Shown here in pieces: positions 12,072 through 19,932 of a stretch of DNA of 61,644 bases. Position 1 is the stretch's first letter, and each line of letters opens with the position of its first letter. Source of the DNA: Clostridia bacterium (GTDB lineage: Bacteria; Bacillota_A; Clostridia; Christensenellales; Borkfalkiaceae). The position numbers were made by a program, and so were the translations under genes. The DNA is taken from the NCBI GenBank assembly GCA_017621955.1, contig JAGASB010000266.1, positions 1 to 61,644 of the forward strand. The letters are read 5' to 3'. A model generated the notes under the pieces. The model saw only the letters and a list, made by a program, of their open reading frames with translations, searched no databases and had not been told where the DNA came from.

Positions 12072-12978
12072 ATCCTATTATTTTACACTTGACATTCTTA
12101 GAAATAAAATAACTTTTTATCTCTTTCATCTTTTGTTTGTCGGGCGACCACTCTTTTTTGCCAAAATATTCTTTGTTTAACCCTATATATTTGCCTTGAC
12201 CTAAGTCGTGATGTGCAAAAATCTCAACACGCTTACAGTTTTTTAAGTCATTATATATTTTTATAACGTTGTCGTAATGTTCTTTGTTATCGTTTATTCC
12301 CTGAACGATAATGCACCGAAGTATAGTTTTAATACCAATATTATCAAGTGCAAAAAGATTTTTTATAATTTTATCCGTTTTTACGCCCGTGTACTTTTCG
12401 TGCCTATACTCATCGGTATCTTTTATATCAAAAAGGCACAAATCGACCTTTCCTTTCATTTCTTGTATCAATTTTTCATCAAAATATCCACAAGTTTGAA
12501 TTGCTACGTTTAGTTTTTCTTTTTTAGCACAGTTAATAAGGTCAATCGCATTTTTTCCGTGGAATAACGGCTCACCACCCGACAATGTTATGCCACCCGT
12601 TTTGCCGTAAAACGCCTTGTCTTTTTTAACAGTTTCTATAATTTGTTCAATGCTCATTTTATTAGAACACTTTTCAATAGCACCCGTTAAACAAACTTCT
12701 GAACAATCCATACACTCATTGCACTTACTTCTATCAAAAACCTTTTTGTTATTAATTATACTATGTGCGCCCGTTTTGCAAACTTTTTCGCACGCCCCAC
12801 ACGCAACACATAAGTTCGGTGTATAAAAGAATTCTTCTTTTATCGACTGCGTTTCGGGGTTATGACACCACAAGCATTTAAGTGGACAACCTTTAAAAAA
12901 CACCGTCGTTCTTATCCCAGGTCCGTCGTGTACACTGAATCTTTGAATTTTTGCTACGGGCAGAATCGTTTTATCCAT
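12070..12978 (-). CDS. glycyl radical enzyme activating enzyme (radical SAM)
   Basis: A 302-residue radical S-adenosylmethionine protein that installs the glycyl radical on its partner. The cluster motif is CPLKCLWCHNPE (CxxxCxxC) near residue 31, preceded by SVHDGPGIRTTVFFKGC, the activase signature. Two further [4Fe-4S] motifs follow in an insert: CVACGACEKVC and CNECMDCSEVC. That ferredoxin insert is typical of activases for dehydratases, decarboxylases and related enzymes and is absent from classical PFL activase. The TLSGGEPL motif binds SAM. The gene overlaps the end of the glycyl radical enzyme by eight bases, so the partner is clear. Confidence 0.92.
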   Translation of the reverse strand: MDKTILPVAKIQRFSVHDGPGIRTTVFFKGCPLKCLWCHNPETQSIKEEFFYTPNLCVACGACEKVCKTGAHSIINNKKVFDRSKCNECMDCSEVCLTGAIEKCSNKMSIEQIIETVKKDKAFYGKTGGITLSGGEPLFHGKNAIDLINCAKKEKLNVAIQTCGYFDEKLIQEMKGKVDLCLFDIKDTDEYRHEKYTGVKTDKIIKNLFALDNIGIKTILRCIIVQGINDNKEHYDNVIKIYNDLKNCKRVEIFAHHDLGQGKYIGLNKEYFGKKEWSPDKQKMKEIKSYFISKNVKCKIIG

Positions 12979-15085
12979 TGTGTTCAGTCCTTTGAATTAT
13001 CATATCTTGCCACTCTTTCGTTAGCGTTATAAATCTTGCGTTCCAACCCGACACCCTAACGGACAACGTTTTAAAGTCCTTGGGGTTTTGTTGTGCTTTT
13101 TTTAGAGTTTTGGCGTCAACAACGTCTATTTGAACAAAATATCCACCAAGTATAACGAACGCTTTTATAAGTTGTATTAGTGCATTAAGTCCTATCTCCC
13201 CATCAAGCGTGTTGGGTGAAAGTTTTAAGTCAAGCGCAGTGCCCGTAACCATCTTTTTTAAATCTGCTTTGCAGTACGATTTTATTACGGCAGTCGCACT
13301 CTCCGTATCCGTGCCTGGCGTGGGCGAAGAGTTACTTGATAAAATTTTGCCTTGCTTTTCGCCAAACGGTGCGCTCAGCCTATTTTTAGCCCAGTCAATC
13401 TCTCTGCCGAAAGTCGATATCCCCGCAGGAAACTTTACGCCGTGGACGTTATCTTGCTCTTTACAAGCGCTGTAAAAATCGTCTATAAATCTTTTATATA
13501 TTTTGTCAACGTCATCGTTATCAGTGCCATAAAACTTTAACTGTCTAACTTTATTTAGCAACGTTTCGTGTCCTTTCCAATCATCTTTTAAGACTTGCAT
13601 AAACTGCTCAAAACTAACAAGTTTTTGGTCAAAAACGATTGTTTTAATAGCATAAAGTGAGTTTACGGTATCAGCAACGCCCCCGGCGTGTGGCGAATAA
13701 ACGTTATAGATAGGTCCGCATTCGTTATATGCACGCGCTTTTTCTATACAGCCGTCCACGAACAGCGATATAACAGACGTTGGCGTGTTTATATTTTGCT
13801 CTTTTTCGGGGTCTAAAACTAAGCCTTCTTTAACACGGTCGCAAATGGCTTTGACCTGACTAAATAAGTCCTTTTTATACGCTTGATATAAATCTTCAAA
13901 CGAAGAAAAGTTCACGCTTTCAAACGAATTTAGAGTTGTTTTTTGTAGTAATGCTAACGTATCGAACGGATAATACATAAAATACGTTCTGCCAGGTATC
14001 TGAACTTCCCAACATCCGTCGTTGGCAAAGTTTGTAGCTTCACTTTTTTCGTAGCCGTAATCGGTAAGCGCTTGTAAAATGAGTTCTTCATTGTATATTG
14101 CCACCGTTCCGCCACCGTGACGGATAACCCGTGCAACCTTGTTTAATAGTTTAGCGCTAGTTTTTCGGTTAATCCTGACCGTTATAGGAAAATCGGATAT
14201 GGAAAGTTCTTCAACAATATCTAAGACAAGGTAAGTTACTTGGTTTGTAACGTCTTTGCCGTTTTTGTCAATACCCGATAAAACTATGTTTTGGTAATGC
14301 TGTGCATCGCCCGACCCTAACGGAGTGTCCTTTTCTATCCATTCCGTTCCCTTTATAAAAAACGACGCTAATATTTCACGGGCTTGTTTTATTGTAATCG
14401 TGCCGTTTTTTAAGTCGTTTTCTAAATAATCACCTAAAATAACGTCTATTCTGCCAATCCCCGGCCAGTTGCCCGTAAGTCTTAAAAACGAAAAGATAAA
14501 CCACAGCGATTGCACCGCTTGATAAAAGTTTTGTGCTTTCTTAAAAGGAACTTGCAATAAGTTTTGATAAATTTCAGGCTTTGCCGTCTTGGTTGCTTCT
14601 AAATAGCGTGCGTGATAAATACGCATACAGTCAATTACGTTAAGTAGGCTCTTCAAAAACTTTATCTGTCCGTCCTTTAAGCCTTTTTCGCTAAGTTTTT
14701 TATTTATTTGCTCTTCATAATACACAATGCCTTTTTCTATTGCAGTCTTGTAGTTTACGGTAAGGTGGCTAATACTCCAAAAAACGTATTCCCCCTTATA
14801 CGTTACGGGAATCATATGCTTTGTTGCGCCAAAAAGCGTTGCCGAACCAGAAACCATTTCGTTTTCAGTAATGCGAATAGGTGCTTTTTCCACGATTTGC
14901 CTTATCATAAAATCATATTGTTCAAGATTGCTTAATCTTTCAAAACTTTTGTCGGTTATGTCTATATTTACCGTGCTTTTAATTTGTTCACCGTACTTTC
15001 CCGAAAGTGATTCGTAGGCAAATTTACGAGTTTTTGCTTTAAGTCTTTTGGGTCGGTTTTGGTACGAGGCTGTTGGAAATTCCAT
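12971..15085 (-). CDS. glycyl radical enzyme of unassigned substrate
   Basis: A 704-residue PFL-superfamily enzyme. The C-terminal glycyl radical loop is present as RVSGWNARF (about residues 679-687), where G is the radical site. The active-site cysteine loop is NDGCWEVQIPG, that is GCxE, the thiyl cysteine plus the glutamate base found in C-O and related eliminases (diol, choline, hydroxyproline dehydratase types) rather than the CC pair of pyruvate formate-lyase. The Trp after the Cys is unusual; most eliminases I know have GCVE. It is shorter than most dehydratases (about 790-850). Expression is probably controlled by the divergent AraC regulator. No microcompartment genes are nearby. Substrate unknown. 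Confidence 0.85.
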   Translation of the reverse strand: MEFPTASYQNRPKRLKAKTRKFAYESLSGKYGEQIKSTVNIDITDKSFERLSNLEQYDFMIRQIVEKAPIRITENEMVSGSATLFGATKHMIPVTYKGEYVFWSISHLTVNYKTAIEKGIVYYEEQINKKLSEKGLKDGQIKFLKSLLNVIDCMRIYHARYLEATKTAKPEIYQNLLQVPFKKAQNFYQAVQSLWFIFSFLRLTGNWPGIGRIDVILGDYLENDLKNGTITIKQAREILASFFIKGTEWIEKDTPLGSGDAQHYQNIVLSGIDKNGKDVTNQVTYLVLDIVEELSISDFPITVRINRKTSAKLLNKVARVIRHGGGTVAIYNEELILQALTDYGYEKSEATNFANDGCWEVQIPGRTYFMYYPFDTLALLQKTTLNSFESVNFSSFEDLYQAYKKDLFSQVKAICDRVKEGLVLDPEKEQNINTPTSVISLFVDGCIEKARAYNECGPIYNVYSPHAGGVADTVNSLYAIKTIVFDQKLVSFEQFMQVLKDDWKGHETLLNKVRQLKFYGTDNDDVDKIYKRFIDDFYSACKEQDNVHGVKFPAGISTFGREIDWAKNRLSAPFGEKQGKILSSNSSPTPGTDTESATAVIKSYCKADLKKMVTGTALDLKLSPNTLDGEIGLNALIQLIKAFVILGGYFVQIDVVDAKTLKKAQQNPKDFKTLSVRVSGWNARFITLTKEWQDMIIQRTEHNG

Positions 15086-15144
15086 TTCTTTCCCCCCTTA
15101 TTTTTATTTTTATTATATTATACTGTAATAAATTGTAAAATTCA

Positions 15145-15173
15145 TTGACTATTTTATTTGTTTTTTGTATTAT
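15145..15173 (+). promoter_or_regulatory. promoter of the AraC-type regulator
   Basis: TTGACT (15145-15150), 17-base spacer, TATTAT (15168-15173). A start of transcription six to eight bases later falls at about 15180, only a few bases before the ATG at 15183. Confidence 0.6.
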
Positions 15174-15182
15174 ATTATTATA

Positions 15183-15983
15183 ATGAAAAATATCAAAATA
15201 GAAAACGTTTATGTAAAATCAGTTTTTCACGGCAGTCTTGACGGAAGTTATGACGGCGTGTTTCACCAAAAAATTTTATCCACCTTATCCGTAGTGCAAG
15301 CGTTAGAGGGTAGTTATGAAGTTTCAATAGATGGCTCTAAGGTGTTTTCGACGGGAGAGGGCGGTGTCTTTATTGCACCTAAGTCCACCGTGCAAAAAAT
15401 TATGCACCGTAACGGACAAAATGGTAAAATGACTGCACAATGGGTATTTATTGACGCTTTTTTAAACGACGGACTTAGTTTTGACGAAATCTTTTCTTTC
15501 CCCGTTATTTTGGATAAAAAATATAATCAACGTATTGAACGGCTTATCAAGAGCATAAGGTTTGAATCCGACTGCTTTGAAAAAACTAAACACGCAATAT
15601 CTATTCTTAAAATATTATATGAAAACGCTTCTTTTAGCAAAAAAAGAAATTCTATAAAAGATAAAATAGAAAAGTTTGTTGACCAAAACTATCGTGAAAA
15701 TATTACGGCAACCGATATTGCAAAAGCGCTTTACTGCTCACCTTCACAAGTTTTTAAGCATACTAATAAGTTTTTTAATCTTTCCCCTGCAAATTACATA
15801 AACGGCATTAGACTTGCAAAAGCAGAAAAAATGCTTGCCTTTTCTGATGATGACGTTACAAAAATTGCTCTTTCCGTCGGGTTTTATGACGTTTGTTATT
15901 TTTCAAAACTCTTTAAAAAGCGTTACGGGTTAAGTCCATTAAATTATAGAAAAGATTTTATTGTAAAAAACAGTATAAAATAA
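15183..15983 (+). CDS. AraC-family transcriptional regulator
   Basis: A 266-residue regulator. The first half looks like a cupin ligand-binding domain (LEGSYEVSIDG, GGVFIAPKSTVQKI). The last 100 residues carry the two helix-turn-helix motifs of AraC/XylS proteins: ITATDIAKALYCSPSQVFKHTNKFF, and KIALSVGFYDVCYFSKLFKKRYG followed by SPLNYRK. ATG 15183 was preferred to the TTG at 15165, which lies inside the promoter. No ribosome site is seen, so it may be translated from a leaderless message. It is divergent from the glycyl radical enzyme, the arrangement expected for a dedicated regulator, and probably responds to that enzyme's substrate. Confidence 0.85.
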   Translation: MKNIKIENVYVKSVFHGSLDGSYDGVFHQKILSTLSVVQALEGSYEVSIDGSKVFSTGEGGVFIAPKSTVQKIMHRNGQNGKMTAQWVFIDAFLNDGLSFDEIFSFPVILDKKYNQRIERLIKSIRFESDCFEKTKHAISILKILYENASFSKKRNSIKDKIEKFVDQNYRENITATDIAKALYCSPSQVFKHTNKFFNLSPANYINGIRLAKAEKMLAFSDDDVTKIALSVGFYDVCYFSKLFKKRYGLSPLNYRKDFIVKNSIK

Positions 15984-15997
15984 ATTCATATAACGAC

Positions 15998-16036
15998 AAA
16001 TGCGTTCGCTTGTAAGCGAACGCATTTATTTTTTTT
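15998..16036. terminator. terminator between araC-type gene and HAD gene
   Basis: Perfect 14-bp stem (15998-16011 with 16014-16027) followed by T runs; it lies between two convergent genes. Confidence 0.88.
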
Positions 16037-16049
16037 GTTGCTTTTTCTT

Positions 16050-16772
16050 TTACAATAATTCTTTTACTGCGGTTGGGAAGTCTAAATAGTTATCTATTTT
16101 TATAAAGTTAAAGTCTGAGTTGTAAACGCTTTCATCGTTTCCACCTAAACCGTAATCATCGCCAACAAAAACGACTTGGTTGTGATTATATCCGTTTTCC
16201 TTGCAATATAGGTCAAGCGCATAATATTTATTAAAGGGCTTTGGTGCCATATCGAACGATGACGAACCACCCACGAAAACGTGATAAGTTGGGAACGCAC
16301 TAGCAACTTCGTTATAAATTTTTCTACGTTTTGACCTATCGGGGTCAAAGGAAAGTTTATCTTCAAGTTGTGCTTTCGTGCCAAGTATTGGGAAAGTTAT
16401 TGCTCCCGATGGGTGAAATTCTACGTTGTTTCCGCTAAACGTGGTGAAGTTGAATTTTTTTCTAAGCTCTGTTATTTTTCTTTCGGCATCTTCTTTATCG
16501 CACGGTAAAACTTCGTCTCTAATTATATCCATTTCGCCCGTAACTGCATTATATTTTCCGTATTGAAGACCGTAATTACCTATTATATCAATGGGGTAAC
16601 GTTCCATTTGATTAAATATTCGCATTACTTGTCCTGCGCCCACCATTAGCAGTTTATACTTTTTATTAAGTTTATCAAGCGTCTCTCTATTCGCAGTGCA
16701 AAGTGGTTGCTTATGTTGGGTAAGTGTTCCGTCAAGGTCAAGTGCTACTACTTTTATGCTTTTTACGTCCAT
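16050..16772 (-). CDS. HAD-superfamily phosphatase, phosphomannomutase-like
   Basis: A 240-residue HAD hydrolase. Motif I is ALDLDGTLT (nucleophile Asp13 or so), motif III/IV is VFVGDDYGLGGNDESV, and the cap region with FNQMERYPIDIIGNYGLQY and FHPSGAITFPILG resembles the eukaryotic-type phosphomannomutase/sugar-phosphatase subfamily (Cof/IIB type). Substrate is probably a sugar or polyol phosphate. Its ATG overlaps the stop of the sn-glycerol-1-phosphate dehydrogenase gene (TAATG), so the two are coupled and may act on one pathway. A mutase activity is not supported beyond the fold. Confidence 0.75.
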   Translation of the reverse strand: MDVKSIKVVALDLDGTLTQHKQPLCTANRETLDKLNKKYKLLMVGAGQVMRIFNQMERYPIDIIGNYGLQYGKYNAVTGEMDIIRDEVLPCDKEDAERKITELRKKFNFTTFSGNNVEFHPSGAITFPILGTKAQLEDKLSFDPDRSKRRKIYNEVASAFPTYHVFVGGSSSFDMAPKPFNKYYALDLYCKENGYNHNQVVFVGDDYGLGGNDESVYNSDFNFIKIDNYLDFPTAVKELL

Positions 16773-18034
16773 TATAACTGCCCACCGTTAATATCGTAAT
16801 TCATCCATAAAACAGTATATCTATCTTTAAGGTCTTTTGCGTATCTTATCGCATCGTTTATTTTTTGCTCTCCGTAAAAGGAATAAAACTCATTTATATC
16901 GTATCCAACAGGACTTAAAATATCCAAAATTTGTTGTGATGACGGCATTTCTTTTAATACTTTTTTAATTTCTTGTTGCTTTTCTTTGTATATAATTGCT
17001 CTATTTTTTGAATACGTACCTAATTTTTCTTGCAATTTTATACAACCGCTTGCAACAGAGCCGTAAACTCTGTTTAACTCGTTTTCTTTTTGCTCTTTTT
17101 CTTGAACGTATTGCACACCGTCATACGCTTGATTTAAAAGTTTTTCCCTAATCTGTGCGGTTATCACGGTTGAATAAGCTACGTCTATTCCGTGCGGAAA
17201 ATATTCTTGTCCTTTAACAATGCCCGTGATTTCAAAAAAGTGTGAAAGATGGTGTTCACTGCCAGACGCTGGACGTGAAGAGCCTGCAAAACTAATCATA
17301 ATTCCAACAACTACAAGCGCTTCCATAAGAATTTTTACACTTTCTCTATCCCTATTTATTATGCCTTGCGCCACCGACATAGTCTTTTTAACCATATCAA
17401 AAGTAACGTTATAAATGTAGTCGCAAATATATTCACCGTTGACAAGAGCGGAAAGTTTCCAGTCGTTAAGTGAAGAAAATTTTCCTATTATATCGCCGTA
17501 TCCTGCTTTAATCATTTCCATAGGCGCATCTTTAAGAACGTTTACGTCTGCAATGATAGCAAGCGGAAGTCCAACTGAGTACGTTACTTTCATACCGTCC
17601 GTTATCATTGCTGCACCCGTTGATGCGTATCCGTCCATACTTGGCGCAGTTGCAACGATTATATATGGAACTTTTTTATCAAACGAAACGTATTTGCAAA
17701 GGTCCTGAATTACACCCGAACCTATCCCAACTATTAAATCAGCATCTTTAAGGTCGCTTTCAACACGTTCTATTGCGCTTTCGTTAGGAATAAGAATTGT
17801 TTTTCCACTAAATACCGTCTTAAAAAATACTTTTTCGCCTAAAACTGCACTTACCTTTTCGCCCGAAACGTTATAAGTGTTTTGGTCGGCTACGATTAAA
17901 ATCTTTTTATATGGTGCACAAATATCTTTTAATCTTTGTATTGCACCATCTTCAATATAAACGTACTTAATATCGCAAGTGTGGTTTTTCCCACATTCAC
18001 ACTTTTTGCCTTTTAAAAATGAGTTGATATCCAT
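16772..18034 (-). CDS. sn-glycerol-1-phosphate dehydrogenase (AraM/EgsA-like)
   Basis: A 420-residue protein of the iron-dependent alcohol dehydrogenase fold resembling AraM/EgsA, which reduces dihydroxyacetone phosphate to sn-glycerol 1-phosphate with NAD(P)H. Supporting segments: GSGVIQDLCKYVSF (nucleotide site), ATAPSMDGYASTGAAMI (typical of the family), KAGYGDIIGKFSSLNDWKL and the metal-binding GSEHHLSHFFE. The N-terminus has a CECGKNHTCD cysteine segment often seen in AraM. Start placed at 18034 (MDINSF) because AAGGGGAT precedes it; a longer frame begins at 18070 without such a site. It is upstream of and coupled to the HAD phosphatase. The lipid or teichoic-acid use of G1P cannot be seen here. 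Confidence 0.85.
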   Translation of the reverse strand: MDINSFLKGKKCECGKNHTCDIKYVYIEDGAIQRLKDICAPYKKILIVADQNTYNVSGEKVSAVLGEKVFFKTVFSGKTILIPNESAIERVESDLKDADLIVGIGSGVIQDLCKYVSFDKKVPYIIVATAPSMDGYASTGAAMITDGMKVTYSVGLPLAIIADVNVLKDAPMEMIKAGYGDIIGKFSSLNDWKLSALVNGEYICDYIYNVTFDMVKKTMSVAQGIINRDRESVKILMEALVVVGIMISFAGSSRPASGSEHHLSHFFEITGIVKGQEYFPHGIDVAYSTVITAQIREKLLNQAYDGVQYVQEKEQKENELNRVYGSVASGCIKLQEKLGTYSKNRAIIYKEKQQEIKKVLKEMPSSQQILDILSPVGYDINEFYSFYGEQKINDAIRYAKDLKDRYTVLWMNYDINGGQL

Positions 18035-18251
18035 ATTTAATCCCCTTTGTTTATAGCTTAATGATATCATAATATATCTTTTTTTGTCAAAATTTTATAT
18101 GATTATTTAAATCTTTTCAATATATTTTCCATAATAGTCGGTTTTTACGCACAAAACTTTTTCTTTTGAGCATTATTTTGAAAAAATACGTTATTTATAT
18201 AATGTTTATATATAAAAAAATAAAAATATTTTAAAAACCCCTTAATTTTGC

Positions 18252-18280
18252 TTTACAACTTTTGTTTTATCAAGTATAAT
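18252..18280 (+). promoter_or_regulatory. promoter of the ABC importer operon
   Basis: TTTACA (18252-18257), 17-base spacer, TATAAT (18275-18280). The transcript would begin near 18287. Confidence 0.75.
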
Positions 18281-18284
18281 ACTA

Positions 18285-18353
18285 TTACTTTATCGCTTTA
18301 CCGTGATAAAGTAATAAAAAGTAAAGTTTGGGTGAAAGAAAATTTTTGCACCC
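18285..18353 (+). promoter_or_regulatory. hairpins in the 5' leader of the ABC importer
   Basis: Directly at the predicted transcript start there is a perfect 10-bp inverted repeat TTACTTTATC/GATAAAGTAA (18285-18294, 18305-18314). A second pairing GGGTG/CACCC (18330-18334, 18349-18353) lies just before the AAAGGAG ribosome site. The first could be an operator or an mRNA-stabilising hairpin. I recognise no riboswitch. The gap 18035-18250 upstream is AT-rich and shows nothing else. Confidence 0.4.
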
Positions 18354-18370
18354 ACAAAGGAGAAACATTT

Positions 18371-19228
18371 ATGAAAAAACTATTTGCACTTTTAATCACG
18401 GCTGTGATGACGCTTACCGCTTGCTTTGGTTTGACCGCTTGTTCTAAACCGCTTACTGGTTATGATATTGAACTTGCAAGAAAGGTTGTTTCGTATCTTA
18501 ACGAAGAATATGATACAAATATTGAAATTGAATTTCAAGAAATCGAATGGTCAGCAAAAGAAGCATTGCTTGAAAACGGAACTATCGACCTTGTATGGAA
18601 TGGTATGACAATTACCCCAGAAAGATTATCTGAAATGTGTATTTCTGTTCCTTATCTTTACAACAAACAAGTTGCTGTTGTAAGAGTTGCTGATGAAGAT
18701 AAATTTTCGGGTTCTTCGGTTAATAACTTAATTCAATTTGCAGCTGCTACTATTGGTGCAGAAGCTGGTTCTGCTGGTGAAGATGTAACTAAAACTTTGT
18801 TTGCCCGTAACGAATATATTCCTTCAACAAGTCAATTAGATGCTTTAACTAGCCTTGACAGTGGTAACATAGACGTTGCTATTATCGATTCAGTTATGGC
18901 TGGTTACTACACTTCTAAGGGTGTTTATAAAGATAAACTTGTTGTTGTTGACGGTCTTGTTCTTGCTCAGGAATCTTACGGAATCGCTGCTAAAAAAGGT
19001 AATTTTGCTCTTGTATCGAAAATAAACGAAGCACTTATTGAACTTCGTACAACCGATTATGCTAAGGTTGCTGATGATTTTGGTTTAACCGATTCTATTG
19101 CAATTACTGAAAACACTACTAATCCATTTGCTTTGGCAACTGATTCTAGTTGGGACAATGTTGTTGCTTCTAAAAAGCTTGTTATCGGTTATACTGTATT
19201 TGCGCCTATTGCTTATACAGCAGAATAA
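18371..19228 (+). CDS. amino-acid-type ABC substrate-binding lipoprotein, circularly permuted
   Basis: A 285-residue periplasmic-binding-type protein (SBP_bac_3 family) of a polar amino-acid importer. The signal peptide ends in a lipobox LTAC (Cys24). In normal relatives the mature protein begins with a strand like KLVIGYTVFAPIAY followed by GYDIELA. Here the mature part starts directly with LTGYDIELARKV and the missing strand is at the very C-terminus, WDNVVASKKLVIGYTVFAPI, before the stop. The middle (EIEWSAKEALLENGTIDLVWNGMT, AGSAGED, DVAIIDSVMAGYY) is complete and in normal order. ATG 18371 has GGAGAAAC upstream; the longer frame from 18248 overlaps the promoter. Confidence 0.88.
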   Translation: MKKLFALLITAVMTLTACFGLTACSKPLTGYDIELARKVVSYLNEEYDTNIEIEFQEIEWSAKEALLENGTIDLVWNGMTITPERLSEMCISVPYLYNKQVAVVRVADEDKFSGSSVNNLIQFAAATIGAEAGSAGEDVTKTLFARNEYIPSTSQLDALTSLDSGNIDVAIIDSVMAGYYTSKGVYKDKLVVVDGLVLAQESYGIAAKKGNFALVSKINEALIELRTTDYAKVADDFGLTDSIAITENTTNPFALATDSSWDNVVASKKLVIGYTVFAPIAYTAE

Positions 19229-19244
19229 TTAAAGGATTTTACTA

Positions 19245-19931
19245 ATGTCACAATTCGTTTCTATAATACTCGAATTATTACAAGGGTTCGGCACAACACT
19301 TTTGTTGTTTGCCGTAACCCTTATAGTTTCTTTACCGTTAGGACTATTAATTTCTTTCGGGAGTATGTCAAAATTAAAACCTATAAAACTTTTTTGTAAA
19401 GGACTTATTTGGGTTATAAGGGGCACACCTTTAATGTTGCAAATTTTATTGGTAAGCTTCTTACCAAAATATATTTTTGGTGTGCTTAATAAAGACGTTG
19501 CTTTGTTTTTAGGAATAAGCACTAAATCCTTGCTGTTTATTTTCGTTGCTATTGCCTTTATAATCAACTACGCCTGCTATTTTTCTGAAATTTTCCGTTC
19601 AGGTATAGAATCAATTTCACAAGGTCAATATGAAGCAGGCAAAGTTTTAGGAATGAAAAAATCACAAGTTTTTACTAAAATTGTTTTAATGCAAGTTGTT
19701 AAACGTATTGTTCCGCCTATGAGTAATGAAACTATTACTTTGGTTAAAGATACCGCTCTTGCGCAGATTTTAGGTGTTGTAGACTTGCTTAACGCAGCAA
19801 ACCACGCCGTTAACGAATTTGTTGTTTTAACACCTCTTGTTTATGCTGCAATTTTCTATTTGATATTCAACGGTCTTTTAACACTCCTTTTTGGAAGATT
19901 AGAAAAAAAACTTTCTTATTATAAGGTGTAA
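19245..19931 (+). CDS. amino-acid ABC transporter permease
   Basis: A 228-residue membrane permease of the HisM/GlnP type, with several hydrophobic helices. The amino-terminal half has LELLQGFGTTLLLFAVTLIVSLPLG and RGTPLMLQILLV, characteristic of the HEQ family, and the EAA loop contacting the ATPase is QGQYEAGKVLGMKKSQVF. The end (TLVKDTALAQILGVVDLL) is conserved too. It starts 16 bp after the binding protein and ends two bases before the ATPase start, so the three genes form one operon for import of a polar amino acid or related solute. Confidence 0.93.
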   Translation: MSQFVSIILELLQGFGTTLLLFAVTLIVSLPLGLLISFGSMSKLKPIKLFCKGLIWVIRGTPLMLQILLVSFLPKYIFGVLNKDVALFLGISTKSLLFIFVAIAFIINYACYFSEIFRSGIESISQGQYEAGKVLGMKKSQVFTKIVLMQVVKRIVPPMSNETITLVKDTALAQILGVVDLLNAANHAVNEFVVLTPLVYAAIFYLIFNGLLTLLFGRLEKKLSYYKV

Positions 19932-19932
19932 T

